Below, piece after piece: positions 34,588 to 43,394 of a stretch of 64,000 bases of DNA. The DNA lies in assembly GCF_004114935.1 (NCBI RefSeq), contig NZ_CP022221.1, positions 9,073,001 through 9,137,000 of the forward strand, written 5' to 3'. Position 1 is the stretch's first letter. Each line of letters begins with the position of its first letter. The position numbers and the translations under genes are program-made. The notes beneath the pieces are model-generated. The model searched no databases and had not been told where the DNA came from. It saw nothing but the letters and a program-made list of their open reading frames with translations. Origin of the DNA: Bradyrhizobium zhanjiangense (GTDB lineage Bacteria > Pseudomonadota > Alphaproteobacteria > Rhizobiales > Xanthobacteraceae).

Positions 34588-35913
34588 ATGCACGCGCCCG
34601 TTCATCCCAGGATAGGCTCCCGCCAGGTGTTCGCCATCGCAGGTCCCGCGATGGTCGCGAACCTCACCACACCGCTGATCGGCGTGGTCTCGACCACGGC
34701 GATCGGGCGGCTTGACGATGCCGCCCTGCTCGGCGGCGTCGCGATCGCGTCAGTGATCTTCGACTGCCTGTTCTGGCTGTTCGGCTTCCTGCGCATGAGC
34801 ACGCTCGCCTTCACCGCGCAGGCGCTGGGCGCGGGTGACACGCGCGAGCCGACCGCGATCCTAGCGCGCGGCTTCATCGTTGCTGGCCTGATCGGCGCTG
34901 CGCTGATCGCACTGCAGCTGCCGCTGGCCGCAGTGCTGTTCGACCTCATGGGCGGCAGCGAGGGTGTGACACGGGCCGCGAAGACCTACTTCAAGATCCG
35001 GATCTGGTCGTCGCCGTTCGCGCTCGCCAACTACGTCATCCTCGGCTGGCTGATCGGCCAGGCCCGCGCCAATTCAGCTCTGTTGCTTCAGGTCGTCATC
35101 AACCTCGTCAACATGGCGGCGACGATCCTGCTGGTGCTGATCTACGACACAGGCATCGCCGGCGCGGCGATCGCCGCGCTGTTGTCGGAAGCGGTCGGAT
35201 TCGCGCTCGGCGTGATCGTCTGCCGCCATTATGCCGACAGCGGCTTCGCAGTGCCGTACGGTACTCTGCTCGACCGCGAGAAGCTGTTGCGGATGCTGGC
35301 GGTGAATTCCGACATCCTGATCCGCACCGCGGCACTGATCGCCGCGTTCCTGTTCTTCACCGCCAAGGGCGCACAGGCCGGCGACGTGACGTTGGCCGCC
35401 AACTCCGTGCTCAACAACTTCCTGCTGGTCAGCGCCTTCTTCCTCGACGGTCTCGCCAACGCAGCCCAGCAACTCTGCGGCCGCACCCTTGGCGCACGCG
35501 ATCCAAAAGGATTTGCCGATTCGACCCGGCTGGTGCTGCTGTGGGGGCTCGGCTTTGCAGTCGTCGTCGCGGTGCTGTTCGCGCTGTTCGGGCCGGCCCT
35601 GATCGACTTCATGACGGCGAGTGACGACGTCCGCCGTACCGCGCGCGAATTCCTGCCATTCGTCGTGCTCGCACCCATACCCGGCGTCTTCGCCTTCGGT
35701 TTCGATGGCATCTATATCGGCGCGACCTGGGCGCGCGAGATGCGAAATTTGATGCTGGCCTCGCTCGCAATCTTCCTCGGCACCTGGTGGGCGCTGCAAT
35801 CATTCGGCAATGCCGCACTGTGGAGCGCGCTGATGGCGTCCTACGTCTCGCGCGGCGGCTTGCAGGCCGCGCGCTATCCGGCGCAATTCAGGGCGACGTT
35901 CGCCAAGCGCTAG
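34588..35913 (+). CDS. MATE-family efflux transporter (DinF-like)
   Basis: The 441-residue protein has about 12 membrane helices in two related halves. Recognisable MATE stretches are AIAGPAMVANLTTPLIGVVSTTAIGRL and VLNNFLLVSAFFLDGLANAAQQLCGR. It belongs to the DinF branch of Na+ or H+ antiporters that export cationic or organic compounds. The start ATG at 34588 directly follows the stop of the MBL gene, so the two are co-transcribed. Confidence 0.92.
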   Translation: MHAPVHPRIGSRQVFAIAGPAMVANLTTPLIGVVSTTAIGRLDDAALLGGVAIASVIFDCLFWLFGFLRMSTLAFTAQALGAGDTREPTAILARGFIVAGLIGAALIALQLPLAAVLFDLMGGSEGVTRAAKTYFKIRIWSSPFALANYVILGWLIGQARANSALLLQVVINLVNMAATILLVLIYDTGIAGAAIAALLSEAVGFALGVIVCRHYADSGFAVPYGTLLDREKLLRMLAVNSDILIRTAALIAAFLFFTAKGAQAGDVTLAANSVLNNFLLVSAFFLDGLANAAQQLCGRTLGARDPKGFADSTRLVLLWGLGFAVVVAVLFALFGPALIDFMTASDDVRRTAREFLPFVVLAPIPGVFAFGFDGIYIGATWAREMRNLMLASLAIFLGTWWALQSFGNAALWSALMASYVSRGGLQAARYPAQFRATFAKR

Positions 35914-35920
35914 AAGAATC

Positions 35921-36004
35921 GTAGCCCGGATGGAGCGAAGCGTAATCCGGGGTCTTCGTGCAGGTGGGCCGATCCCGGATTGCGCTTCGCTCCATCCGGG
36001 CTAC
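35921..36004. repeat. Palindromic REPIN-like repeat, GTAGCCCGGAT type
   Basis: It opens GTAGCCCGGATGGAGCGAAG and closes CTCCATCCGGGCTAC. It fills the gap between the convergent MATE and pyrD genes. The first copy is at 7412-7501. Confidence 0.82.
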
Positions 36005-36013
36005 GCAGCTCGC

Positions 36014-37111
36014 TCACATCCCCGGCCAGTCTTCCGCGGTGAGCGTCGCAGCATCCGCGCCGACGATCTCGGAGAGTGAATCCCGCCCTGTGCGGAGCAG
36101 CGTCGAGGTCAGGTCGCGCTTGATCTCGTCGACGAGACCGAGGCCCTTGTAGACCAGCGACGAATAGAGCTGGATCAGGCTGGCACCGGCGCGAATCTTG
36201 GTCAGCGCGGCCCCGCCCGAATCGACGCCGCCGACACCGATCAGCGGGAAGGCGCCCTCGACGCGCACATAGGTCTCCGCGACCATGCGCGTCGACAGGC
36301 GGAATAGCGGCCGTCCGGACAGACCGCCCTGCTCCCTGGCGCGCATTTCCTCGCGCAGCGTGCTCGGCCGCGCGATGGTCGTGTTCGACACGATCATGCC
36401 GTCGACCCGGCGCGAGCGCGCGACCTGCACGACGTCGTCGAGCTGAGCGAGGCTGAGGTCAGGCGCGATCTTGAGCAGCACGGGCGTGTCGCCGGCCTTC
36501 TGCCGCACCCGCTCGCGCGCGTCGATCACCCTGGCGAGGAGATCGTCGAGCAATGCGCCTTCCTGCAAATTGCGCAGGCCCGGCGTGTTCGGCGAGGAGA
36601 CGTTGATGGTGAAATAGCTCGCGACCGGCGCAAAGGTCTCGATCAGCTTGACATAGTCGCCGACGCGATCGGGAGAATCCTTGTTGGCGCCGATATTGAC
36701 GCCGACGATGCCGCCATGCTGCGCGCGCGCAGCTAACCGGCGCAGGGCGAGATCCGCGCCGTCATTGTTGAAGCCCATGCGGTTGATGACGGCCTCGTCG
36801 CGCTCCAGACGGAACAGCCGCGGCCGCGGATTGCCGGCCTGGGGTTTCGGCGTCACCGAGCCGATCTCGACGAAGCCAAAGCCGAGCCGCAGCAGCGCAT
36901 CCGGCACCTCGGCGCTCTTGTCGAAGCCCGCGGCCATGCCGATCGGATTGGGGAAGTTGAGCCCGAAGGCGCGCACCGCGAGCTTGGGATCGTCAGCGCG
37001 CGGCTTGACCGGCGGCAAAAAGCGCAGGCCCTGGATCGCGAGGCGATGCGCGTCTTCCGGATCGAGCCAGCGCAGCACCGGTAGCGAAAAGGCGTCGAAA
37101 GCGCGGATCAC
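36014..37111 (-). CDS. pyrD: Dihydroorotate dehydrogenase (quinone), class 2
   Basis: The 365-residue flavoenzyme of pyrimidine synthesis oxidises dihydroorotate with quinone at the inner membrane. It has the N-terminal membrane-associating helices of class 2 (LPVLRWLDPEDAHRLAIQGL), then NPIGMAAGFDKSAEVPDAL, INRMGFNNDGAD, VNIGANKD and TINVSSPNTPGLRNLQ with the catalytic Ser, SNTTIARP and GVGGVDSGGAA. The start is a GTG overlapping the DUF952 gene stop (GTGA), so the two are coupled. Confidence 0.95.
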   Translation of the reverse strand: MIRAFDAFSLPVLRWLDPEDAHRLAIQGLRFLPPVKPRADDPKLAVRAFGLNFPNPIGMAAGFDKSAEVPDALLRLGFGFVEIGSVTPKPQAGNPRPRLFRLERDEAVINRMGFNNDGADLALRRLAARAQHGGIVGVNIGANKDSPDRVGDYVKLIETFAPVASYFTINVSSPNTPGLRNLQEGALLDDLLARVIDARERVRQKAGDTPVLLKIAPDLSLAQLDDVVQVARSRRVDGMIVSNTTIARPSTLREEMRAREQGGLSGRPLFRLSTRMVAETYVRVEGAFPLIGVGGVDSGGAALTKIRAGASLIQLYSSLVYKGLGLVDEIKRDLTSTLLRTGRDSLSEIVGADAATLTAEDWPGM

Positions 37112-37452
37112 GGCAGCAGCTCCGGAACATCGTGGCTACCGTCGGAGCGGATGTTGAGGTTCATCACCGCGATCACCGCGCCGAGATCGAGCTCGCCATA
37201 GAGATGCGGAAACAGCTCGTCATTGCGCGAGCGCTCCCAGCGCAATTCGCTGCCGAGCGCATCGCCGTCGACCTCGACCAGGAACAGCGCGCGCTGCCCG
37301 GCATAGTGCTTGCGCAAGGTCTCGGGAACCTGGGCCGCGGTCGAGAAATGGATGAAACCGTCGCGCGCATCGTCCGCGCTGCCGCGGTAGACACCCTGCC
37401 GTTCCGCCTCGCGCCAGGCCGAGGCCGGACAGATTTTGTAGATCTTGACCAC
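37108..37452 (-). CDS. DUF952-family protein
   Basis: The 114-residue protein MVKIYKICPASAWREAERQG has the DUF952 features DGFIHFSTAAQVPETLRKHYAG, LFLVEVD and WERSRNDELFPHLYGEL. The family has an ADP-ribosyltransferase-like fold by some predictions, but no known reaction. The start is GTG at 37452. It is the upstream partner of pyrD in a 4-base overlap, a pairing common in rhizobia. Confidence 0.9.
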   Translation of the reverse strand: MVKIYKICPASAWREAERQGVYRGSADDARDGFIHFSTAAQVPETLRKHYAGQRALFLVEVDGDALGSELRWERSRNDELFPHLYGELDLGAVIAVMNLNIRSDGSHDVPELLP

Positions 37453-37560
37453 CGCTTACGCAGCCCTGTTTGCTCTTTGAGTCTTTTGGGTTTTTTCGTC
37501 TCTCGCGGGTCCTTAAAACCCGGGCGCGACCGTAAAGGCGGCCCCTGCCGAACTCAAGAC

Positions 37561-37671
37561 CTAGAGCCCTTTCCGTTCCGATGAAATCGGAATGGGGCTC
37601 TAGATTCCTGTTTTGACGCGTTTTCTTGACGCGAACCGGTACCCACTTCGCTTGAAAACGCTTTCGTCCGC
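37561..37671. repeat. Rhizobial intergenic repeat with a long hairpin
   Basis: The left part is a two-tier hairpin: CTAGAGCCC pairs with GGGGCTCTAG, and inside it CCGTTCCGAT with ATCGGAATGG. The right part (TTTTGACGCGTTTTCTTGAC and on) is a sequence I associate with repeated intergenic elements in Bradyrhizobium. It lies upstream of the S24-like gene. Confidence 0.65.
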
Positions 37672-37746
37672 CGCCTCTTGCACGGAAAGCGGAAAACCGG
37701 TTGATTTGAGGACAGTTTTCCTGAGTTGCGACGGGCTGGACCTTCC

Positions 37747-38400
37747 ATGGTCAAACAGGCCAAAGCGCAGAGGATGCTGACTCACGACCAGATCTGGGGC
37801 GCGCTGGATCGGCTGGCTGCGCGCGCCGGGCTGTCGCCGTCCGGCCTTGCCAAACGCGCCGGGCTCGATCCCACCACCTTCAACAAGTCCAAGCGCGTCA
37901 CCTCCGACGGCCGCGAGCGCTGGCCCTCGACCGAATCGATCGCGAAGGCGCTGGCGGCGGCGGGCTCCTCGATCGACAGCTTTGCGAGACTGATCGACGA
38001 GGACGCCGACGACGGTCGCTCGGTGCCGCTGCTCAGCTTCGCACTCGCCGGTACAAGCGGCGCTTTCGACGAATCCGGCGTTCCATCCGGCAAGGGCTGG
38101 ACCGAAATCGCGCTTCCCACCGCCGAGGACGGTCACGCCTTTGCGCTGGAGATTTCCGGCGATGCGCTACAGCCTGCCTATCGCAACGGCGATATCATCC
38201 TGGTCTCGCGCGGCACGCCGATCCGCAAAGGCGATCGCGTGGTGGTGAAGACCAGAGCGGGCGAGGTGGTGATCGCGACGCTGAAGCGCCGCACGGCGAA
38301 GGCGCTGGACTTGCAGCCGCTCGATGCGCCACGGGCGGAGCGGACGATCGCGATGAGCGACGTCGCCTGGATCGCGCGGATCGTCTGGGCGAGCCAGTGA
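37747..38400 (+). CDS. S24/LexA-like regulator without the catalytic Ser-Lys dyad
   Basis: The 217-residue protein has an N-terminal helix-turn-helix (about 10-70: LDRLAARAGLSPSGLAKRAGLDPTTFNKSKR) and a C-terminal S24 peptidase fold (about 120-217: FALEISGDALQPAYRNGDIILVS, GDRVVVKTRAGEVVIATLKRR, ending DVAWIARIVWASQ). In LexA-type proteins the nucleophile Ser lies in SGxSM and the base Lys in EVxVKRLK. Here those positions are Ala140 (SGDAL) and Ala177 (EVVIAT). The fold is kept but self-cleavage seems impossible, so it may be a stable repressor. I start at the ATG at 37747. Confidence 0.88.
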   Translation: MVKQAKAQRMLTHDQIWGALDRLAARAGLSPSGLAKRAGLDPTTFNKSKRVTSDGRERWPSTESIAKALAAAGSSIDSFARLIDEDADDGRSVPLLSFALAGTSGAFDESGVPSGKGWTEIALPTAEDGHAFALEISGDALQPAYRNGDIILVSRGTPIRKGDRVVVKTRAGEVVIATLKRRTAKALDLQPLDAPRAERTIAMSDVAWIARIVWASQ

Positions 38401-38537
38401 TTGCGTTCCGCCCGGCGTGGTGACCGGGCGATGACATCACCCGCGCCGCGTTTCGCAGCGGGCGAGCTTGCGACTCACCGGCCCTCTCGCATAGGTTGCG
38501 CACCGATTGCCGATCAAATTCATCTCGGGGGAATATG

Positions 38538-39290
38538 ATGAATCGCCGTCACGCATTGAAGGCCCTGGCGGGTCTCGCGCTTTGTCCGCTCTGCAAGCCG
38601 GCCTTCGCCGCCGAAGGCGTGCATTGGAGCTATGAGGGCGCCGGCGGTCCGGCCAAATGGGGCGATCTCGACGCGGCCAACAAGGCCTGCGCGGTCGGCC
38701 TGCAGCAATCGCCGATCGACATCGAGGGGGCGATCAAGTCGCAATTGCCCGCTCTGAAGCTGAACTGGGCTAAGAGCGCCGACACCATCGTCAACAACGG
38801 GCACACGATCCAGCTCAACTTCGCCGAGGGCAGCACGCTCATGCTCGGCAACGTCAAGTACAAGCTGCTTCAGGTGCACTTCCACCGGCCGAGCGAGCAC
38901 ATGATCGGCGGCAAGAATTTTCCGATGGAGGCACATTTCGTCCATCGCAACGATGCCGGCGGGCTCGCCGTGATCGGCGTGCTGATGGCCGAAGGCAGGC
39001 CGAACGCAGCCTTCAGCAAGATCGTCAAGACTATGCCGGCGGCCGAAGGTCCCGCGGTGAAGGCCGATGCGACCATCGATCCTCACGCCATGCTGCCGCA
39101 GCGACTCAGCTATTTCCGCTATCCCGGCTCGCTGACGACGCCGCCCTGCTCGGAGGTGGTCGAATGGCTGCTGCTGACCGACCCGATCCAGGTGTCAGCC
39201 GCAGATGTCGCCGCGTTCGCAAAGCTCTATCCGATGAACGCGCGCCCGGTGCAGAAGGACAACCGGCGTTACGTGCTGCGCTCGATCTAG
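38538..39290 (+). CDS. Carbonic anhydrase, alpha class, exported
   Basis: The 250-residue protein has a signal peptide (NRRHALKALAGLALCPLCKPAFA) with a twin-arginine-like start, then the alpha carbonic anhydrase domain: HWSYEG, QQSPIDI, the zinc ligands His114 and His116 in QVHFHRPSEH, and His133 in MEAHFVH, then LTTPPCSEVVEWLLL. It interconverts CO2 and bicarbonate in the periplasm. The second ATG (38538) has the better spacing from GGGGGA; the ATG at 38535 would add one Met. Confidence 0.93.
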   Translation: MNRRHALKALAGLALCPLCKPAFAAEGVHWSYEGAGGPAKWGDLDAANKACAVGLQQSPIDIEGAIKSQLPALKLNWAKSADTIVNNGHTIQLNFAEGSTLMLGNVKYKLLQVHFHRPSEHMIGGKNFPMEAHFVHRNDAGGLAVIGVLMAEGRPNAAFSKIVKTMPAAEGPAVKADATIDPHAMLPQRLSYFRYPGSLTTPPCSEVVEWLLLTDPIQVSAADVAAFAKLYPMNARPVQKDNRRYVLRSI

Positions 39291-39327
39291 GCGGGCGTCA
39301 CTCCGCAACTTCGCTACGTTGTTCAAT

Positions 39328-39428
39328 GTCATTCCACGCGAAGGCGGGGAATCTAGTACACCGCGGCCTCTCGGCTCTATCACAACCGCCTCTGGAATAC
39401 TGGATCGCCCGCCTTCGCGGGCGATGAT
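39328..39428. repeat. Palindromic intergenic repeat (GCGAAGGCGGG type)
   Basis: The left half has CGCGAAGGCGGGGAATCTAG and the right half CGCCCGCCTTCGCGGGCGATG, which pair imperfectly. It fills the gap between the convergent carbonic anhydrase and lysyl-tRNA synthetase genes. Confidence 0.6.
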
Positions 39429-39441
39429 AGCGGGAGTGCGC

Positions 39442-41085
39442 TCACGCGCTTCGCGCCAGCGCGCCGTCGATCATGTTGACTGCGTTCTGGATGCCGTACA
39501 CAGCGACGAACGAGCCGAAGCGCGGGCCCTTCTCCTGGCCGAGCAGCACCTGGTAGAGCATGTTGAACCAGTCGAGCGTGACGCCGGGACGGCCATCCTT
39601 GCCCTTCTTGACCTGGTCGAGGAACGGCTCGCGGCGGCCGACCTCGTAGACGACGTTCTGGATGTCCTCGGCCGATGCGTCCTGCGGCAGTTGCGACAGC
39701 GCATCGCGCAGGTCCTGGAGCGCGGCGCGCTCTGTGTCCGTGGGCACGCGGAACTGCTTCGTGGGCGCGACGAAGTCGCGATAATAGTTGATGGCATAAC
39801 CGACCATCGCATCCAGCTTCGGATGCGTCTGCGGGCTCACGCCGGGGCGGTAGCGGCCAATAAAACCCCACAGCGTCTCGGCATTCTCCGCGTTCGACGA
39901 CGACACCAGCGTGAGCAGGAGCTGGAAGGTGACGGGCATATCGCCCTTCGGCGGCTTGCCGTTGTGGATGTGCCAGACCGGATTGCCGAGCTGCTGCTTG
40001 CCGTCCTGCTTGGCAAAGCCGTCGATGAATTGCTGGTAATCGTCGACATTGCGCGGGATGACGTCGAAATACAGCCGCTTGGCCGCTTTCGGCTCGCGAT
40101 ACATGAACAGCGACAGCGATTCCGGCGAGGCATAGCGCAGCCATTCGTCGATGGTCAGGCCGTTGCCCTTCGACTTCGAGATCTTCTGGCCCTTCTCGTC
40201 GAGAAAGAGCTCGTAGTTGAAGCCTTCCGGCGGCGTGGCGCCAAGCGCCCGGGCGATCGCGCCGGACAGCTTCACCGAATCGATCAGATCCTTGCCGGCC
40301 ATCTCGTAGTCGACGCCGAGCGCGACCCAGCGCATCGCCCAATCGGCCTTCCATTGGCATTTGACGTTGCCGCCGGTCACGGACGTCTCGACTTCCTGGT
40401 TGGTATCGGGGTCGACATAGGTCACCGTGCCGGCGGCGACGTCGCGGCGGATCATCGGCACCTGCAGCACGACGCCCGTCGTCTTGCTGATCGGCAGGAA
40501 CGGCGAATAGGTGGCGCGGCGATCGGGGCCGAGTGTCGGCAGGATGATGGCCATGATCTTGTCGTAGGCGGCCAGCATCTTGAGCAGCGTCGCATCGAAG
40601 CGGCCCGATGTGTAGTAGTCGGTCGAGCTCGCGAACTCGTAGTCGAATCCGAAATGATCGAGGAAGGCGCGAAGCCGCGCATTGTTGTGATGCCCGAACG
40701 ACGGGTGTTCGTTGGAGAACGGATCCGGCACCCGCGTCAGCGGCTTGCCAAGATGCGCGGCCAGCATGTCCTTGTTGGGGACGTTGTCGGGCACCTTCCG
40801 AAATCCGTCCATGTCGTCGGAGAAGGCGAGCAGGCGCGTCTTGATCTTGTCCTCGGTCAGCACGCGGAAGGCATGCCGCACCATCGAGGTGCGCGCGACC
40901 TCGCCGAACGTGCCGATATGCGGCAGGCCGGAGGGACCGTAGCCGGTCTCGAACAGCACCTCGTCCTTCGGGCTTTTCTTCAGCCGCGCGACAATGGCCT
41001 TCGCCTGCTCGAACGGCCAGGCGTTGGATTGTTCGGCGAGCGCGCGCAGGTCGCTCGGGTTCGCAGCAAGATCGATAACGGACAT
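39442..41085 (-). CDS. lysK: Lysyl-tRNA synthetase, class I
   Basis: The 547-residue enzyme is of the archaeal/alphaproteobacterial class I type, not the common class II LysS. HIGH-equivalent PHIGTFGE (after GYGPSGL) and KMSKS-equivalent KISKSKGN are both present. [17 protein letters not shown] and [11 protein letters not shown] are family-typical. It charges tRNA-Lys. The ATG at 41085 follows GGAGGCCCCTG. Class I LysRS is known from rhizobia and supports the taxonomic guess. Confidence 0.94.
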   Translation of the reverse strand: MSVIDLAANPSDLRALAEQSNAWPFEQAKAIVARLKKSPKDEVLFETGYGPSGLPHIGTFGEVARTSMVRHAFRVLTEDKIKTRLLAFSDDMDGFRKVPDNVPNKDMLAAHLGKPLTRVPDPFSNEHPSFGHHNNARLRAFLDHFGFDYEFASSTDYYTSGRFDATLLKMLAAYDKIMAIILPTLGPDRRATYSPFLPISKTTGVVLQVPMIRRDVAAGTVTYVDPDTNQEVETSVTGGNVKCQWKADWAMRWVALGVDYEMAGKDLIDSVKLSGAIARALGATPPEGFNYELFLDEKGQKISKSKGNGLTIDEWLRYASPESLSLFMYREPKAAKRLYFDVIPRNVDDYQQFIDGFAKQDGKQQLGNPVWHIHNGKPPKGDMPVTFQLLLTLVSSSNAENAETLWGFIGRYRPGVSPQTHPKLDAMVGYAINYYRDFVAPTKQFRVPTDTERAALQDLRDALSQLPQDASAEDIQNVVYEVGRREPFLDQVKKGKDGRPGVTLDWFNMLYQVLLGQEKGPRFGSFVAVYGIQNAVNMIDGALARSA

Positions 41086-41160
41086 CAGGGGCCTCCGGGC
41101 CGCGGAAAATAGCGATTTCCGGGCAGAATGCAATTTTGTAGGCGGTATTGCCTCTTGCAC

Positions 41161-41277
41161 CGTCATTGCGAGCGAAGCGAAGCAATCCAGACTGTCTCCG
41201 CGGTGACAGTCTGGATTGCTTCGTCGCATCAGCGCAAAATTGCTGCGCAATTTTGTCGCGAGCTCCTCGCAATGACG
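41161..41277. repeat. Palindromic repeat, CATTGCGAGCGAAGC type
   Basis: It shares GTCATTGCGAGCGAAGCGAA and GGATTGCTTCGTCGCA with the 21638 copy, but carries an extra AT-rich inner hairpin (GCGCAAAATTGCTGCGCAAT). It ends CTCCTCGCAATGACG. Confidence 0.8.
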
Positions 41278-41299
41278 GCGGAGGGAGCAGCGACGCTAG

Positions 41300-42235
41300 T
41301 TAGAACGGGCTCACCGAAAAATACCGCAGCCACAGATCGGTGTAGCGGCCTTTTTCCCAGACGCGGAACAGGGCCCAGTTCAGGGCCTGGCGCAGCACGT
41401 CGTTGCCCTTGCGCACGGCGATGCCGATGCCCTCGCCGAAGAAGCGGCTCTCGACGAAGGGGCCGCCGGAGAAGGCGCAGCAATCGCCGGAATCGGTGCC
41501 GTTGATCCAGAACGCGAGCGAGATGGCGTCGCCGAAGATGAAATCAACCTCGCCCTTGCGTAGAGCGCTGCGGAGCGCATCGTCGTTGGGATAGGCGTGC
41601 AGCTCGGCGTCGGTGAACATCGCCTTGAGATACGCCTCATGCGCGGAGCCGGCGATGACGCCGACCTTCTTGCCCTCGAGATATTCGGGACGGATCTCCG
41701 GCATCACTGCGTCCTTGCGCGAGACGAAACGCGCCGGCACCCGATAATAGGGATCGGTGAAGTCGACGCGGGCGCGAAGCTGTGGGCTCACCGCCATCGA
41801 GGCGATGATGGCATCGCCGCGGTTGGAGGTGAGCGCGTCGACCAGCGTCTCGAAGCGGCGCATCTGCACCGTGCAGGTGACCTTGATCTCGTCGCACAGG
41901 CTGCGTGCGAGATCGACGTTGAAGCCGGCCGGATTGCCGTCGGCGCCGGTGAAGTTGAAAGGCGGATAGTCGGTCTCGGTCAGGAAGCGGATCACGGTCA
42001 GGCGGGACAAGTCCGGCCGCTCCGGCCGGCGCCGTGGGTCCCAGAAGCCCGGCACGGCCTGTGGGGCGGCCTGGGGCGCGGTTTGCGGCGTGGCCTGGGG
42101 CGCCGTGGGCGGCCGCTTGGCTGGTGTCTGGGCATTCGTGGCGCCGAGCCCTGCGAGCAGGCAAGCACCGATGGCCAACCCCATCAGCAAGCCACGGGCA
42201 GATTTTGACGATTTCGCCTGTTGCGATGGAGCCAT
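41300..42235 (-). CDS. ABC transporter substrate-binding protein, family 3 (amino acid type)
   Basis: The 311-residue protein has a hydrophobic export segment (LLMGLAIGACLLAGLGATNA, about 16-36), a Pro/Gln/Ala-rich linker to about 62, then a SBP_bac_3 domain: LTVIRFLTETDYPPFNFTGADG, GFNVDLARSLCDEI, DAIIASMAVSPQLRARVDFT, VGVIAGSAHEAYLK. The ligand is unknown. No permease gene is adjacent. The Pro/Gln linker is unusual for the family and could tether the domain to the membrane or the cell wall. Confidence 0.86.
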   Translation of the reverse strand: MAPSQQAKSSKSARGLLMGLAIGACLLAGLGATNAQTPAKRPPTAPQATPQTAPQAAPQAVPGFWDPRRRPERPDLSRLTVIRFLTETDYPPFNFTGADGNPAGFNVDLARSLCDEIKVTCTVQMRRFETLVDALTSNRGDAIIASMAVSPQLRARVDFTDPYYRVPARFVSRKDAVMPEIRPEYLEGKKVGVIAGSAHEAYLKAMFTDAELHAYPNDDALRSALRKGEVDFIFGDAISLAFWINGTDSGDCCAFSGGPFVESRFFGEGIGIAVRKGNDVLRQALNWALFRVWEKGRYTDLWLRYFSVSPF

Positions 42236-42323
42236 CGGCCGGAAATGAACAAATTGCGTTGAGATCGGAGGGCCTTATAGACCATTCGGCCCGGAACGCG
42301 AGCGCCGATTGTGGCTGGTTGCG

Positions 42324-42442
42324 CTCCCTCCCCCGCAAGCGGGGGAGGGTCGGGGAGAGGTGCCTCCTCTGGGCGAGAACCCCCAAGAGGAGAGAACCCT
42401 CACCCGCGCCTTCGGCGCGACCTCTCCCGCAAGCGGGAGAGG
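42324..42442. repeat. Palindromic repeat, CCTCTCCCGC type
   Basis: It begins CTCCCTCCCCCGCAAGCGGG and ends CCTCTCCCGCAAGCGGGAGA. It lies between the start of the binding-protein gene and the end of the SCO gene, like the copies at 19617 and 33231. Confidence 0.7.
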
Positions 42443-42475
42443 TTGCAGCGGAGTTCGCGGCGGATTGATCGCCTC

Positions 42476-43066
42476 TCAGAGATACCGCTTCAGCTCGGTC
42501 GCGGCCTCCTCCGGCGTCCGCTTCAAATTGAACGGCGAGACGAAGCGGCCGTCGCGGTCCATCAGATAGATCAGCGCGGTGTGGTCCATGGTGTAGTCGC
42601 CGTCCTTGGTCGGGACCTTCTTGGCGTAGACACGGTAGGACGTGATCACCTTGGCGACCTCGGCGGGATCGCCGGAGAGGCCCTCAAGATGCGGATCGAA
42701 GCTCGTCAGATAGTCCTTCATCGCCGCCGGCGTGTCGCGCTCGGGGTCGACCGAGATGAAGATGGCATTGACCTTGTCGGCATCCTTGCCCATCGCGCGC
42801 AGCACTTCCGAGATCTCGAACAGCGAGGTCGGGCACACGTCGGGGCAATGGGTGTAGCCGAAGAAGATCAGGGTCGGCTTGCCCTTCAGGCTCTTGTCGG
42901 TGACGGCCTTGCCGTTCTGGTCGGTGAGCTGGAACGGGCCGCCGATCGCGGCCGGTTGCGCCACCTTGCTCACCCCGCCCATGGCCCAGAACATCACCAG
43001 CAGCCCGACAATGAGGCTTGCGGCGAAGGCGGTTGCGATCACCAGCGGACGGGCGATGGGGCTCAT
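42476..43066 (-). CDS. SCO1/SenC-family copper chaperone
   Basis: The 196-residue protein has an N-terminal membrane anchor (about 8-30) and a thioredoxin-like domain with the copper-binding CPDVCP in FFGYTHCPDVCPTSL; the third ligand is the His in YTMDHTALIYL. SCO proteins deliver copper to the CuA site of cytochrome c oxidase in the periplasm. AGGAAG precedes the ATG at 43066. A small membrane-protein gene lies 23 bases upstream on the same strand. Confidence 0.93.
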   Translation of the reverse strand: MSPIARPLVIATAFAASLIVGLLVMFWAMGGVSKVAQPAAIGGPFQLTDQNGKAVTDKSLKGKPTLIFFGYTHCPDVCPTSLFEISEVLRAMGKDADKVNAIFISVDPERDTPAAMKDYLTSFDPHLEGLSGDPAEVAKVITSYRVYAKKVPTKDGDYTMDHTALIYLMDRDGRFVSPFNLKRTPEEAATELKRYL

Positions 43067-43089
43067 TGTCGGAACACTTCCTATCGGGA

Positions 43090-43284
43090 TCAGAAGCAGG
43101 CGGCGAAGCCGGTCCTGATCATTTCGAAGAACACCTGGGTGCCATAATGGAACCAGAGCGCGAGGGCGCCGACCACGACGAGCGCGCCGAAACCTGCGCC
43201 CGCCCACAGCAGCACGGACGGCATCCGGCCGGCAGTGGGCGAATTGTCCGATACAGGATGAGCCGGATGCAGTGGTTGAGCCAT
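43090..43284 (-). CDS. Small single-span membrane protein beside the SCO gene
   Basis: The 64-residue frame MAQPLHPAHPVSDNS... has one hydrophobic helix (SVLLWAGAGFGALVVVGALALW, about 23-44) and a short tail. I recognise no family. It sits in operon distance of the SCO gene, so a role in oxidase copper loading or anchoring is possible but unproven. Confidence 0.55.
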   Translation of the reverse strand: MAQPLHPAHPVSDNSPTAGRMPSVLLWAGAGFGALVVVGALALWFHYGTQVFFEMIRTGFAACF

Positions 43285-43394
43285 GGCAATGATCGGGGCG
43301 AAGGCCCCGATTCCCAGGCTTTCAGATAGGCTTTGGGCCGCCCGCGGACAAGACGCCCGCGTCGGCCCAAAAGGATCCCATCATGCTGCGAAGA

